Source of the DNA: Simmondsia chinensis
Taxonomy: Eukaryota; Streptophyta; Magnoliopsida; Caryophyllales; Simmondsiaceae
Assembly (NCBI GenBank): GCA_018398585.1
Contig: JAGTTD010000001.1
Coordinates: 2,854,501 to 2,918,500, forward strand
Length of the DNA stretch: 64,000 nt
Direction: 5' to 3'
The notes beneath the pieces are model-generated. The model saw only the letters and a list, made by a program, of their open reading frames with translations. It did no database searches and had not been told where the DNA came from. Every line of letters starts with the position of its first letter. Position 1 is the stretch's first letter. Positions 1 to 12,033 of this stretch are shown here, one piece after another. Position numbers and translations under genes: made by a program.

Positions 1-60
1 CGCTTAATGACTCACTTGAGGGCTAGATTTCGAGGGTGAAGCAAATTGCTTCCAACGACA

Positions 61-140
61 GACCCAGTGCCTGCGGGGTTGGGGGGTGGATGTACGCAGC
101 CTTACCCCTTTAGGATGTAACCCTACCAAGAGGCTGTTTC
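61..140 (-). repeat. SINE 3' domain fragment (Angio-domain type)
   Basis: Contains the shared tail signature of this window's SINEs: CCCAGTGCC, then GGATGTACGCAGCC and the AGGCTGTTTCC block. On the minus strand this is the 3' part of a SINE. The similar strings TTCCAACGACA (left) and TTCCAACGATA (right) look like a short target duplication. No polymerase III head is visible, so this is a truncated copy. Confidence 0.6.
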
Positions 141-152
141 CAACGATAGATG

Positions 153-262
153 GTTGTATTTTTTTTTGATAAGTAACGAGCGATGCTCGATATACAGCTA
201 ATGGCATCCCAACTAAGGAGACTTGAGAGAGACCCAAAGATTGTATAGATGTTAGAATCACA
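153..262 (-). repeat. LINE 3'-tail fragment
   Basis: A T-run followed by GATAAGTAACGAGCGATGCTCG; on the minus strand this ends ...TTACTTATCAAAAAA, the terminal motif shared with the LINE ends at 8085 and 28690. No coding potential. Confidence 0.5.
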
Positions 263-1426
263 CCTACACATGTTGCAATACTAAAATATTAAATTTGCAA
301 GCACACTCAGAAAAGAGAAAAACACGTGAAATCAAGACTTTTATGGTTCAATTAAAGCCAACAGAACAATGGAAGTACAAAACCTCACTTATTTACCGAA
401 TAATACATGAAATAATTTGCAATAGTAGAGAAAATTCAAACCAACCTAGTATATGCATAGAAACATAAAAATCCCATAAAACACTACGGGTTTCAATCAA
501 TCAACCTAATCTCATACTCAATAAACAAGTCTCATGAAATCCAAATACACAAACTCTTTTTGAGTGACTACTTTCATTTTTGCAGATACAGATTTGCTAA
601 TCAGATTCAAAACTTTATACAATTAGGCTTATTTTTTTTAAGATCAATAGAGAAATAATTCTCAATACAAAACAGGAAGTACTCATCGTAGCGAAGCTCA
701 AGCAAACCCACAAGAGTAGGGAAAAAACTAGACAAAACAAAACTGAGTACTAGACCCCAGAACCCCTGGACGCCTACCAACATCAATTAAAGTAGTGAAA
801 TAGTTAAACTACTTACCCTTAAATGAGATGTCGTGGGTTCAAAACTAGATAATCACCCATACCTGATTTATTTTCTATTTAGGAACAAATTATGTTATCT
901 TTACAACAATTTAAAGGAAAAATCTGAATCAAAATAAAAATTATAGTTTTATTTTGATATTTTAAAATAAGATAAGAAATTACACTTCCAAATCAAGAGA
1001 GAATCTCTCGATTACAGAATATCTCAAATATACTTATGATGATTTTTTTTTCTCTTAATTATTGAAAAATAAAGAGAAATTTAAAATCTTTTTGTTGGAT
1101 CTCAGATCTACAGATCTAAGGACTACAAACCCTAGGAGAGAGAAAGAGAAAGTTGAAAAGGAGGATCTTCAGGTTCATAGAGATACCAAAGGTCGTAGGG
1201 AGAAATCATGATCTAATAATGAAAAGGAGTCTTCAGATTCTTCACTGACAACAAACAAAGAAAAACACCATCATTACTTTGCTCAGAACCAAAAAAAAAA
1301 TTCAAAGGAATAATAACTTTCAACTTTTTGGGGTGAATCTGCAGATGAAGTTAAAAAAAACAAAGTATTTCTTTCAAAGATCTCATGATTACACCAATCT
1401 GCAACATGCAAATACCTTTGAATCCC
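263..1426. other. AT-rich stretch without recognisable gene
   Basis: No supported coding region. Around 825-850 is a GTGGGTTCAAAAC string resembling a tRNA B-box, possibly a decayed tRNA-type repeat. The part from about 1095 to 1330 (CCTAGGAGAGAGAAAGAGAAAG and similar) has the look of untranslated exon or intron of a leftward gene, but no reading frame supports it. Confidence 0.5.
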
Positions 1427-1846
1427 CCTAAATTAACACAAACCCATCACAAAAAACTGCCAAAATTTACCAAATCTGACAAGAAAACAAATACCCAGTT
1501 AGCAAAATTATAAAAAATCCAAGATTTTATACCGATTTGTACATAAATGAAACTGTTGATTGCCCTAAATTAGCACATACCCATGACACAAGACCGCGAA
1601 ACTTTACCAAAGCTGAGAAGAAAACGAACACCCAGTTAGCAAAATTATGAAAAATCACAAAAATAATACATACCTGTCACCAAAAACTGCGAAAAATTGG
1701 CAAATCTGAGATGAAAACCAACACCCAGTTAGCAAAACTATACAAAATCAAAAAATTAACATATACCCATCACTAAAAACCGCCAAAATTTGGCAAATCT
1801 GAGAAGAAAGCCAACACCCAGTTAGTAAAATTGTAGGAAATTAAAC
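1427..1846. repeat. Imperfect tandem repeat, four units
   Basis: Four copies of a unit of about 90-100 bp, starting near 1427, 1563, 1660 and 1757. Each contains CCCATCAC or a close variant, a core like AACTGCCAAAATTTACCAAA and the ending ACCCAGTTAGCAAAA. The first and second units are separated by about 40 extra bases. It lies just left of a purine/pyrimidine-rich region that may be the 5' end of a leftward gene, so it could be an intron repeat. Confidence 0.7.
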
Positions 1847-1870
1847 ACAAAAGACAAAAAAGAAAATTAC

Positions 1871-2260
1871 CTTTTGGGGTTTGAGTTTTGAATTAGATCT
1901 GGGTGTGAGTTTAAACGGGAAGAGAGTAATTGGGGGGAATGAAGCCTGGTCCGACGACTTCATTTAGATCTCCATCTATGCGAAAAATAGAAAGAGATAA
2001 CGAGTCCTCGAGCCAGACAACATTCCCCTCAACACAATATCTTCCCTTTCTTCATCTTCTTTTCTTCTTCTTTTATATGCTATTAATTGGTTTTTTTTCT
2101 CTCTCTTCTTAATTTTTGCTCTGAAATTTATGTGATTTTCCCCCATGAAAATCGGCATCCTTCAAGGGGGAGAGAGAAGAGAGGAAGAAAATTAGATGTA
2201 GTGTAGCGGACTGTGAGGGCGAGGGTGTTATAAGGAGGGCCCTGGAGAGAGAGAGACCCT
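1871..2260 (-). promoter_or_regulatory. Possible promoter / 5' UTR of a leftward gene
   Basis: On the minus strand the region is CT-rich (TCTTCTCTCTCCCCCTTGAAGG), typical of plant 5' leaders, and an AAAAG|GTAATTTTC donor-like junction sits near 1871. TATAA-like strings occur around 2230-2300. No downstream exon is identifiable to the left, so this is a weak call from composition and one splice-like site. Confidence 0.25.
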
Positions 2261-3083
2261 AGGGTAATTAATTGAAAAGGGAAAAATAATAAATACTTAT
2301 ATATTGAGAAATTTCGGTGTATTTAAACTAGGTAATTCTTGGGTTCCACTTTAGTGAGTTTGTCGGTTTTGTATTTAGAGGTTTTTTTTTTTTAATTATC
2401 GAAAAAAATTTAACCTCAATTTAGAGATATATCGGGGGTTATATTGAGAGTTTTCTCTCTAATTATTAGAAAAAAGAGATATATTAGGGATAATTACATT
2501 TTAGTGTCTTTATGAATATCGGGTTGAAATTTTTTAGTCTACTTGCTAGGTAAAATATTTTTCAGTATGAAATCGGGAGTACACCATCACCTTGTAGCCA
2601 CGTAAAGTCAACTTTCCAAAATATGTTATCTCGTTTCCAATATAAGACATGAGCCTTTATAGGTGTTCATGATTCCGTTAGTCGTATTGAAAAATACATA
2701 GTTTAGTTAACCGTAATTAAACTACTGAAAAATTCGTAGTTGTTACAAGACCGATTAATCAACTTTCGGTAGCTGTCATTTTGATTTGGTTATGCTAAGT
2801 ATGCAGTATCAGAAAAAGTAATGCAATACCTCATTCATGTAATATGATTTATTGTCGTTAATGGTTTGTACGCATTCAGAAAATGCATTAAATAGAACAT
2901 ATTCAATAAAAAAGAACTCTTTTCGTAAAGTGGTCAATTTAAATGGACGAAATCAAGTACTAATAGTGTCCCAAGATACCTAAAATTTCTTCGGTTCGGT
3001 TAACTAATCCGAAAATTTGGTACAGATAACTACATTTTTAGGTTCGACATTTAAGAAAATTGGCATGTTATTTCAATTATAGA
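2261..3083. other. AT-rich stretch, no gene seen
   Basis: No coding region. Between about 2660 and 3030 there are repeated GGTT/AACC-type strings (GTTAACCG, CTTCGGTTCGGTTAAC) resembling the subterminal repeats of non-autonomous hAT elements, but ends and target duplication could not be fixed. Confidence 0.4.
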
Positions 3084-3100
3084 TTTCTTGGACATATGTA

Positions 3101-3206
3101 CAACAACAACAACAGTCCCGATCACAAGGGCTCCCGCATAAGCAGGGTCTTAGGGGGTGGATGTACGCAGCCTTCCCTTTTTAGGGTGCTACCTGAAGAG
3201 AGGTTG
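3101..3206 (-). mobile_element. SINE, Angio-domain type with (CAA)n / (TTG)n tail
   Basis: Begins with ACAACAACAACAACAG, the complement of a TTG-repeat tail, then the CTCCCGCATAAGCAGGG and GGATGTACGCAGCC blocks. TTTCTTGGACA occurs on both sides (3084 and 3207), consistent with a target-site duplication. Only the 3' domain is present. Confidence 0.7.
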
Positions 3207-3373
3207 TTTCTTGGACACTTGTGAACTTTTATTTATATAACTCACGTTTTTGTAAAATCCTTTCAAGGAACTACCAGTAGGTAAAAAAATTATTTTACCA
3301 CAATTGATATGTTAAAAGATTGAACACAAATATTTCCAAATGAGTGTCATATGCGTTTCAACAATGGCAAGGT

Positions 3374-3674
3374 TTCTACTGTGGTCGTTGCTTGTTTTTG
3401 GAGTGCGTCTCATCTTGCTGTAGGCGTGGATCTTTCTAGCGGGGTGGCCTCTCTTTTTTTTTTTTTTTTTTTTTTTTTTGGTGTTTGTGATGTTTTGGTT
3501 GCAGTCTATTTGTGGAGTTGTAGGTTTCTGCTTCTGTTCTTGGACGTTTCTCATATTGTTTGGCCTTTTTTTCTTTATTTTCTTTTGTTTGTCCCAATGT
3601 GTCGTTATTCGGGTCCCTTTTTGGGACGCCGTGCTGTGTTTCTAGAGCTTTACACTTTATCAATAAAAAAAAAA
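3374..3674 (+). mobile_element. LINE-tail insertion with target duplication
   Basis: A 300-bp T/G-rich segment ending TTTATCAATAAAAAAAAAA. ACAATGGCAAGGT stands at 3361-3373 and again at 3675-3687, an exact 13-bp target duplication. The poly-A end shows rightward orientation. The long open frame inside contains a T-run and is not a gene. It was inserted into the older LINE remnant that continues on the right. Confidence 0.75.
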
Positions 3675-3689
3675 ACAATGGCAAGGTGT

Positions 3690-4335
3690 TCATCTCGGGA
3701 ATTTCCTAAGGAAGGTATGCGTTTCGACTTTTTTGTTACTGTACGGTCTTTTTGGCTGCTAAGGAATAGAGTGGTATTTCATAACGAGATTCCGAATTGG
3801 GATGACCTTTTTTTGTAGCAGATAAAAAATAGTTTGGACTTTTGGATTAAAGGATCAGCATCAGCTTTCCATAGTAGCCGAAAAAATTGTCGAGGAATTT
3901 CAAATCAGTTCTAACGAGAAGCAATTAGGTGGGGTAGACAACAACTACAAGTAGGGACCTGCCAATGGATGGATTTCTTAATTGGAATATCTATACATAT
4001 TTCACTAGAAAGCCCGATCCTACATGAATTGGTGGTGTTCTTCATGATTTTTGAGGATTGATGCGGTGCCTATTCGCTAAGTCAATAGTATTCTTGAACT
4101 CCAACGAATGAACTGAAGTTAGCTACTGATATTATGTTAAGCGTTGGATTTGTCAGCGTTTTCTGCCTGGGTGATTATTATGGAGTCCAATTCCTAGGTA
4201 GCCATCTCTTGGGTCAATGACTCGACTCAATGTCAGTAGAGGATAAATTTTCTGATCAATAAGATTAGAGCTCTGGTTCGATATCTCCTTGGTATTTAGT
4301 TTGTTTCATCAATTAAGGGAAGCTAATAGAGTTGT
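3690..4335 (+). pseudogene. LINE ORF2 C-terminus / RNase H remnant
   Basis: Forward translation gives FWLLRNRVVFHNE and FWIKG, matching the end of the zinc-finger part of the LINE ORF at 31085 (SRNKVVFHNAHW, FWIKA). It is followed, with frame breaks, by RNase H-like pieces (GGVLRDFEG type; SNEAELKA type). Plant L1-type LINEs often carry a C-terminal RNase H, so this is read as a dead LINE 3' end. Several in-frame stops are present. Confidence 0.6.
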
Positions 4336-4563
4336 TAATTTACTAGCTTTTTTTTTTTTTCTCGATAAGTACTAGCTAAATCTGGTATCAATAGAAATCC
4401 AGAATTCCTTCCGTTATGTACCCTCATGGCGTTTTTCTTGGGTTTGGTAGCACCTCTGGGTTTCAGTATCTATAGGGTTTTTGTGGGGTCTGAACTTTAA
4501 GTTCATTCTTCGCTTTGTTTTCTTTGAATTATTATAAAGACATTAGTATTACATAACATGATA

Positions 4564-4853
4564 GAAAATGTGTAATATGAGAGTTGGAGCCAATGAGAAA
4601 AGCAGTACAAAGCCCATGGGAACCATCTATGGTCTAGTTCTTTCATCCTTTAATTGTTTCGGTGTGTGCTGTTCAGTTGGCCCCTTCTGTTTGCTTGGCC
4701 TTTTCTGGTGTAGCATTGGCGATATAGTGGGAGTTAATGTAACTTTTTTTCCGATTGTATTGGGTCGTTGGTTACGTGCTCGTTTTGGGTCCCTTCATAA
4801 GATGCCAATTTTGTATCTTTAGTTTTCCGCGTCACTTATCAAAAAAAAATTAG
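4564..4853 (+). mobile_element. LINE-tail insertion with target duplication
   Basis: ATAACATGATA is found at 4553-4563 and 4854-4864. The insert ends CGTCACTTATCAAAAAAAAA, the common LINE terminus in this window. The short open frame inside is not conserved with a known protein. Confidence 0.7.
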
Positions 4854-4864
4854 ATAACATGATA

Positions 4865-5671
4865 TTAAATCTAACCATTTATTTAAAGCTATCTTTTATA
4901 TTTAATTTCAATCAAACATAATTGCGTTAAAAAAAAAATTTATATAATTTCATAATTGTATAAAGTGGTAAGGGCGAAGAGGAATAGATAAGCTTTTTTA
5001 TTAGTGTTTCTTATTATTTTTTCTTTTTCACACTACGTATGTGAATTTGTTGGATCTCTACGTGAGATGCCAGTTTTTGTATCGCGAGTTTTCTTCGCTA
5101 AGTATTAGAGAAAAAAAAAGGTAAGGATAAAAAGAGTTATTGTTAAAATAAGAGCAAAATTGTTTAAATTTCCACTAAAAATTACCCATTCTCTTGACCC
5201 CGAACATTACCCCCATTAGCCCTCTTAAATTTTCCCAAATGGAGGTGAGGGTTTACCATTATTATCCCTTATTAACTCGTCATCAAATAGAGGTAAAAAA
5301 TTCATGTATTATTGTTAATTGATCAAAAAAACAAAAAAGGGGACAGAGACACAAAGCTAAACAAACCCTAACCTAATCTTCCACATACAATCCACAAGTA
5401 ACTCACAGCTGGACATATTTTCATTTCAACAGATAATGATAGATTTTGGTAAATTTTAATTTTTTTTTTTTTTAATAGGATCAAGGTAAATTTTGATCAA
5501 GATAACTTGTGGTTTAGTATCACTTTTTAAAGTCAACATAAGATTTTACTTTTTCAATAAATCGCGTTGCAATACAGTATAAGACAGTCGCACTCGCCAG
5601 TTAGAATATTTTTTATCTCAAAATTAGCATTGATTTTATACCATCTAGATTTGAATTGAGAATATTTAATA
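4865..5671. other. AT-rich stretch, no gene seen
   Basis: No coding region. Near 5040-5120 is a degraded LINE-tail-like piece (GTTTTCTTCGCTAAGTATTAGAGAAAAAAAA). The remainder is low-complexity AT-rich DNA. Confidence 0.4.
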
Positions 5672-5785
5672 TTTTTTTGATAAATAGCATTGGAACGTAT
5701 TACAAGATAGGCGCATTGGCAATCGCAAGGCCTAGGCCAGTGAAAGTGGACTGGGATTATATCACACGAATTACAAAAAGAAAAT
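5672..5785 (-). repeat. LINE-tail copy (GATAAATAGC type)
   Basis: TTTTTTTGATAAATAGCATTGGAACG, then GGCGCATTGGCAATCGCAAGGCC. On the minus strand this is the GGCCT(T/C)GC...GCGCC...GCTATTTATCAAAAAA tail shared with 15935, 34932, 39600 and, in the other direction, 16550, 29640 and 41160. Confidence 0.65.
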
Positions 5786-5867
5786 TGGACAAGAAAACTG
5801 AGAATATTTAATATGATTTAGTTACCTAATCTAATTAAGAATTGACTTCGATTATGATTAAGTAACC

Positions 5868-6240
5868 CAATTATAAATAGAGGTTGAGTGTTGTTGTTTG
5901 AGAAGTGTGGAAAAACAGAGGAAAAAATCTGAGGCTTTTGGGATTTGTAAAGGGGTGCCCAGAGGGGGGCATCTGGGTAGAGGGAGCGCGATTAATGTTG
6001 AGAGGTATCTTAATTGTAAGGCATTGATGAGAGTTTGTAGCTTTCTATATCCAAAGCTACATTGTGTGAGGGCTCGTGGCTCACCATGCAGCAGTTACAC
6101 TTTGAGATAGTTGGTGACTCGCTGTGCAGCAGTTACACTTTGAGAGGATTGATGACTTACCATACAATAATCACACTAATGATGATGATTATATATAACT
6201 GAAGGTTATAATTAGATATTGTAATCCTTAATTTTATAGT
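5868..6240 (+). promoter_or_regulatory. LTR-like promoter fragment with internal direct repeat
   Basis: TATAAATAGAGG at 5872-5883 is followed by a leader-like stretch. Two 38-bp copies sharing GCAGCAGTTACACTTTGAGA lie at 6080-6117 and 6118-6155. A GT-rich stretch ending TTGTTGTAATCTAGG (about 6325-6341) resembles an LTR end. Neither a second LTR nor a primer site was found, so the call rests on composition. Confidence 0.3.
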
Positions 6241-6699
6241 GGATTGAGGCAGGGTCTTGATGTACCTTATATTTACATATTCTATTTCTCATTCCAATAA
6301 CATATTTGACTTTTACATGTGTGTTTTGTTGTAATCTAGGTACATTCAGGCTTGGAATGCAACGGAGCAAACCAAAGTTGAAAAGTGGCATAATCAAGCG
6401 TAATTGAGGCGTATTTGAAAACTATTCTGAGAAAACCAACCATGTGTGCAAAAAAAGTACCCATCAAGTCAAAATTCGATCAAAAAGAATCTTTCCTTGG
6501 GCGCGTGGATTGATTGACCATGCATTTTCACAATCGGTAAAGCTTAAAAACAGCAAAAGGTTAAAAGAAGGGCATTTATGACCCAATAATTTGCAAATCC
6601 ACTCATGAAACCACTGGAGTCATGTAGATCTCTTTGAGAGATTCAATTTGATATATAATTGACCCGTAACTCTTTATAAATTAAAAGTTACACGCGTTT

Positions 6700-7007
6700 T
6701 AATATAACTACGCAAGTTGTCAACGGTGGCCTATCGATGGGCTGATTTGGCCGATCGATCGAGGGTGCATTTGGACATACCCTAAATGATGCCACACCTA
6801 TAAATAGAAAGGGGAAGACCTATTTTTCCATCTTTCAGCCACGTCTCTTCTCCTCCTCTCCTTCCCAAAGCCGTTACGAGATTCAAGAGATTCTCAAACC
6901 TCGAAGTGCAGGTGGTCGGAGTACTGAAAGAGTCAAAGCTCAAATCAACCTCAACACAGATTGAGGGAGTCTTCGCTTTCAAGTTTTACTCATTGTTTTT
7001 CCTTTTC
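6700..7007 (+). promoter_or_regulatory. TATA box and CT-rich leader, probably LTR-derived
   Basis: CACCTATAAATAGAAAGGGG is followed about 40 bp later by a TCTCTTCTCCTCCTCTCC leader. Upstream are CGATCGATCG strings similar to those inside the Copia LTR at 21826. No coding sequence follows; a SINE interrupts the region at 7019. It may be a solo LTR or a retrotransposon promoter remnant. Confidence 0.3.
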
Positions 7008-7018
7008 TTAGATTTTAT

Positions 7019-7270
7019 ACAATAACAGACCCAATGCCTCAAGGGCTCCCGCATAAGCGGGGTCTGGGAGGGGTGGATGTATGCAGCCTTATCCTTTAGG
7101 GTGTAACCCTACCGAGAGATTATTTACAATAACCCCTAACCTTATAGGATTGGTAACACGAGGACTTCTCAGGAGGTCACCCATCCTGGTGCTACTCTCG
7201 CCCAATCACGCTTAACTTCGAAATTCTAATGGGATCCAGTGTCTTAGTGCCTGATAAATGAACCCTATTT
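7019..7270 (-). mobile_element. 5S rRNA-headed SINE
   Basis: On the minus strand it starts with a 5S rRNA-like head (GGATCCCATTAGAA, GTTAAGCGTG, GGCGAGAGTAG, CCAGGATGGGTGACCTCC) and ends in the Angio-type domain and ATTGGGTCTGTTATTG. TTAGATTTTAT flanks it at 7008-7018 and 7271-7281. The A, intermediate and C box regions of a 5S gene are largely preserved, so the head could act as an internal pol III promoter. Confidence 0.85.
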
Positions 7271-7281
7271 TTAGATTTTAT

Positions 7282-8083
7282 GATATGTAAAACACCAATG
7301 GAGGAGTAGATGTTTTTAGTTTAGGGATGAAGGACGGGTAGCCGTCCATATCCCGATTTTTTGTTTTACTTTGACAACGATTTAGTTATGTTATTTACAC
7401 ATCCCTGTGGGGATTATTCATGATTGTTTGGTTTTTTTTTTTTTTTTTTTTTTTTGTTATTGTAGCCATATTTAGATCTCCAGCTTTTTAGATTTTTATC
7501 TTATGCTTAACATAATGAGTTTCCATACATGGTCAGGGTAGAGATTGTACTTGAACACAATCTTTTATATAAGTTAATATAGAATTATGAGTAACAAAGG
7601 AATTAAGTAGTGCTAATAAGATAACATATGCTACACTTAAGATGATAAGTTAGGTTATGCCATTAGACTGGTTCATTACCCTAAGCCCTATTTTAAATAT
7701 TTACTCAGGCTTAGAACTTGTAGCCTAAGTGCTTTTAATCATTGTTGTAAGTAAAATATAATGATGGATACGAGTTAAGCTACCATAAATTTACTCCCTA
7801 AACTAACCTTAATCAAATTGACATCCTTTTCTACTATTTTAGTTGTCTTTGCTTAGTTAATCACTTGACTCAACCCACAAAATTAGATTTCATCTTCTCA
7901 TTAATCATAAAGTCTAACTTAACACTGATTCCCTGCAGATATAACCCATAGACCTGACTAAGCTATGCCGATCTCATATGCTTGCGGGTAAATGGTTTTA
8001 AAATACTCTTTTAAAACACATCAGGTCCAGTGGTTTTTCCCTCTAGTTGAAAGAGGGTTTCCACATAAATACTGGTGTATTTT
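7282..8083. other. No gene; poly-T tract and LTR-like end
   Basis: A run of about 22 T occurs at 7432-7455. GAAAGAGGGTTTCCACATAAATACTGGTGT at about 8050-8078 resembles the terminal part of Copia LTRs, suggesting an LTR remnant that was later the target of the LINE on the right. No reading frame is supported. Confidence 0.35.
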
Positions 8084-8084
8084 T

Positions 8085-10093
8085 TTTGATAAATAACGAG
8101 ATAAACTCGGAATACAAAGCACAGCGTCCCCAAAAAGGGGACCAGAAGAAGACCAACAAACAAAAGCGATTCCCAAATAGAAAGGTATCATTAAAGCAAA
8201 AACTAGGTTCCTAGCTACAAAGACAAAATGACAGGCCTCCCACCCCAGATCATGTAGCAGAACCCACCTAAATGCGCTAGCTGCAGCTTAATTCTTACAG
8301 GATCATTGACTCGGTGACCAAGCTTTGAAGCACTGAATGTTGCAAGTTGAATCCACTGGAGAATACGAAAATGAGCTACACCATGCTTTAACCCAGAAGC
8401 CTAATCTGACCTTAATTGTCCATTCAGTGTCTTTGATGTTCCAGTGGCTCTCTTGAAATATGATTTTATTCCTTGAATTTCAGATCCCCCATATAATGAT
8501 GAAGAACAGTGTAATCCACACTTTCTTTTAAAATTTTTCACCCACTCTAGATGCTATCCATTGGAAGAAATGGTCTTTGATGGTGTTAGGTGCTGCCCAA
8601 TTCAAACCCCACCACTTACAACATAGAGCCCATATCTTCCAAGTTTCTTCGCAACCTAGAAATAGGTGATCCACACTCTCCGGGGCCTTGTCACAAAGAG
8701 GACACCATTTCGCTTCTTCTAGAATGATACCTGTCCTCCAAAGTCTGTCTTTTGTGTTCATCTTGCCGAGCAAAACCATCCAGGCCACAATTTCCACCTT
8801 TGGAGGAGCTAACCCTTTCCATACTCTACACACAAGATGATCAACATTGTATGTTCTAGAAGTGTTCTTGGATATCGCTTCCGCAAAGGACTTAACTGAG
8901 AACAAACCAGTACTTTCTTTACTCCACCACATTCTGTCTTCGGCCCTCAAATTAAGCGCTACACCCTCAGGGGTGTTGTTGAGCCTTGCTAAGTTTGGCT
9001 CTTCTCTCTGGAAGAATCTACGTCTCCAATTAAGAATCCATCTCCACTGAAATCCATCCCATGTCCCCATTTGTGCCACAAAATGATCCTTTTGGAGTGA
9101 TACTTTGAAGAGGTCCGGAAAACACTCTTCAAAAGTATTATCCCCTATCCACCTATGCTTCCAAATTTTAATTTTTGTCCCATCCTTGAGTCTGAATACA
9201 AGGGCATTCACCGCTTCTCGCTGAATTTGAAGCGACTCTGGAGCCTCGGCAATAGTCATCCATGGACTTCTTCCCAGACCCCCTGCGTGCGTCGGTATGA
9301 GGTCCTGTGTTGACCCTCCATGGCTAGAGCACACTACTTTCTTCCAAAGTGACGAACTTTCCTCGGAAAACCGCCACCACCATTTAAAAAGCAGTGCTGC
9401 ATTTTTTATGAGGGGGTCCCCCACCCCTAAACCCCCTAGATGCTTAGGAGCTTGAATGAGCTCCCACTTGATACACAGAATACCTCTAGAATCCTGATCC
9501 GAGCCCCAAAAGAAGTTTCTTTGTAACTTGATTAGTTTACGGAGCACCTTCTTCGGAACTCGAAAGATGGACATGTAGTATGTTGGTAGATTATTCAGCA
9601 CCGATTTGATCAATGTCAATCTACCATCTCTTGACAAGGATTTCTGCTTCCACCCGGTCAATTTCTTCTCTACATGATCTATTATTGGCTTCCACGTGGA
9701 CAGGAGCCTCGGATTAGCTCCTAACGGGATCCCAAGGTGTTTAGCCGGTAGTTCCTGGAGCTTACAGCCAAGCTGCTGTGCTATTTCTAATGCCCATTCC
9801 TCGGCTTCTCCCAAGCTAATCAATGCAGACTTAGCATAGTTTATTTTCAGTCTTGATATAGTCCGAAAGCACACTAATAGCTCTTGAATCTGGTATATAA
9901 CATTTTGATCTACCGGGCAAAAAATCAATGTGTCATCTGCGAATTGTAGGTGAGTGATATGTACTTTATCTGACTCAATCTGAAGCCCCTCTATTTCACC
10001 CGAGCTGACAGATTTGATAAACATTCTATTCAAAACCTCAGAAGCAATCACAAATAGGAAAGGAGACAACGGATCACCTTGCCTTAGGCCTCT
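8085..10093 (-). mobile_element. 5'-truncated L1-type LINE
   Basis: A leftward non-LTR element: poly-A end (T-run and GATAAATAACGAG) at 8085, and a 5' end cut inside the reverse transcriptase at about 10093. A target duplication could not be fixed. It shares protein and tail sequence with the LINEs at 21128 and 30885. Confidence 0.85.
8528..10093 (-). pseudogene. LINE ORF2 fragment: reverse transcriptase and zinc-binding domain
   Basis: About 520 codons remain open, starting at a truncation inside the RT motif RGLRQGDPLSPFLF. The catalytic LQFADD box follows about 45 residues in. The thumb/connection region (KSLSRDGRLTLIKSVL) leads to a C-terminal zf-RVT domain with WKGLAPPKVEIVAWM and a CPLC...HLFLGC zinc cluster. 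The N-terminal endonuclease and first RT blocks are missing, so it cannot be autonomous. A stop closes the frame at 8528; translation beyond it continues to resemble LINE (WITLFFIIIWGI). The long intact frame suggests fairly recent insertion. It encodes retrotransposition machinery, not a host function. Confidence 0.9.
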
Positions 10094-11716
10094 TTAATAC
10101 TCCAGAAAACCTAGCACTCACTCCAAAGCCCATGAACTTTAAATTATTTTTGGTATACATGAAATTTAATAACTTCGTCTGATATTCTCATGTGACTGTA
10201 TAAATTCTCCATTAATTTATACTAAACAAAATACTTAAAACAATTTTAGAAAAAAAAAAAGTAAATTTATGTCACTTTGGGTGTCATTCTTTGGGGTGGT
10301 ATTACTTGGCATTGGAACCTAAGTAGGTGTTGTGGCTTATTTGTGTGGGAAGTTTAGCTCCGAGTAGTGTTAATACGAGACTATAGGAAGCAAATCTTTG
10401 TCATATTGTTGATGATGTCTTGACATAACAACATGATCCTAAGGGTACTTTCTTAGTTAACTCATTTGATAAGGCTGCAATTGTTGCCTCAAGTAGGCCG
10501 ATTTCTGATAGGCAAAAGAAATCAAGAACTGCCTTATTCCTTACAGGATTGAGTTAGCGACTTGGTTAGCCATTATTGAGGGCTAAACACAAATAAGAGA
10601 CTTGTGAGATGTAAATCAGTTTCATTTTGTCCTTCCGGCAATAAATCATACATATATCTTTTCCTTATATGCAGAACCACAACGAGCCTTTGGATGCATA
10701 ACGGTGGAGAATCACATTCAAAGCATGTTTCATATCATTCTTCGCTATCATTAATCTATTTTGGTTCTCCAAGAAGGCCTTTATGTTCAAGAATCAACTC
10801 GTAATTGAGCACGCATCCTCGGTACTGTCAAACTCATGTCCTTTGGTTTCATGAGGTAGTTAGTTGTCTTGACATCTCCGTTTATCATTTTTTTTATAAT
10901 TAAAAGTCCTTAGAAGTACATAGAAAAAGTTTGTACAATAAAAACGAAACAAAAGAAAGAAATAAAATGATATCTCGAGAATAAAAACCGCAAGCTGGGA
11001 GTACAATATGGGCAAAGCTAAGCGACACTCACCCCGCTTTGCCGTGGTCCGCAACTGGGAGCGTTGTTGTGAAGAAAATCTAAGAAGCATAAAGAACTCC
11101 ATTATCATTGCACGGAGAATCCTCACAGATTAATTTCTACACCTTTTTCCAGAGTTGGGAGGCCCGACTTCTCCCAAAATCTTAGCTGACCAGTCCAATT
11201 GTAGACCATTTTACAAAATAAGACATCATTTTACCCAACTTGGATCATATAGGTTACTTACAAGATATGAGTGTCCAAGTCATTTTACCTTTTGTATTTC
11301 TATTTTATTCAACTCTTGTCTTTCTACTCTTCGTGAAGCCCTTGCTCCCGATTAATTACCAAAAAACAAAGTTTTCCTCCATTAATTTTTAAATCTTAGA
11401 GCCAGACCAAGCCCATGAAAAATTTGAAATTCAAATTCAAAATGCATAAAATAAAAAATAAATATCAAAAATTAATAATAATAATTTTGAAAATAAGAAA
11501 TGACCACGACCCACATGCAGAGACTTTAATATGTATATCTGTGGGGGGATTCATTCAATTCAAATCATGTCAAAATGTGAGATGTTGAGTCAGTCAGTCA
11601 GATACTGTGTCATTTATACAAGTAGGTGCGTCAATGCTCTCTCCACCGTTGGATTTATTATATCGTACGGTCCTGATTTACAGTGCAGTAAATATGACAT
11701 TTTTTATACAGTTAAT

Positions 11717-11718
<2 letters not shown>
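10094..11718. other. No gene; possible LINE-tail piece
   Basis: No supported coding region. At about 10885-10935 the string TTTTTTTATAATTAAAAGTCC begins a leftward piece resembling the second LINE-tail family (compare 19141 and 36690). The rest is unassigned. Confidence 0.4.

Positions 11719-11757
<39 letters not shown>
11719..11757. repeat. (TAA)n microsatellite
   Basis: About 13 TAA/ATA trinucleotides in a row. Confidence 0.95.
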
Positions 11758-12033
11758 TGACCTCGTACAATTTATAACATTGGATTTTGGGGTAATAATA
11801 GATTGGTGTGTCATCATTCGCTAATCAATTCTTTTATGGAGCTTTAATGCAGGTTCTTAATTGGTGTTCCTCTCTCATTTAATGCAAATATTCCATCCTT
11901 CCCGAATAAAAAAGGAAAAATAAAGACACGTTGAATTCTAAATAATTTTTGTTATTATCAGTTTATTTTTGTTAAAAGTTAATGAGATTTTGTATCTTAT
12001 TGATCTGTAAACTTTTATACTCTTATGCTTTTT

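Noticed and set aside
3351..3818. 155-codon frame with a poly-Phe run
   Set aside because: Crosses a poly-T tract and the border of an insertion; only its last part is LINE-derived.
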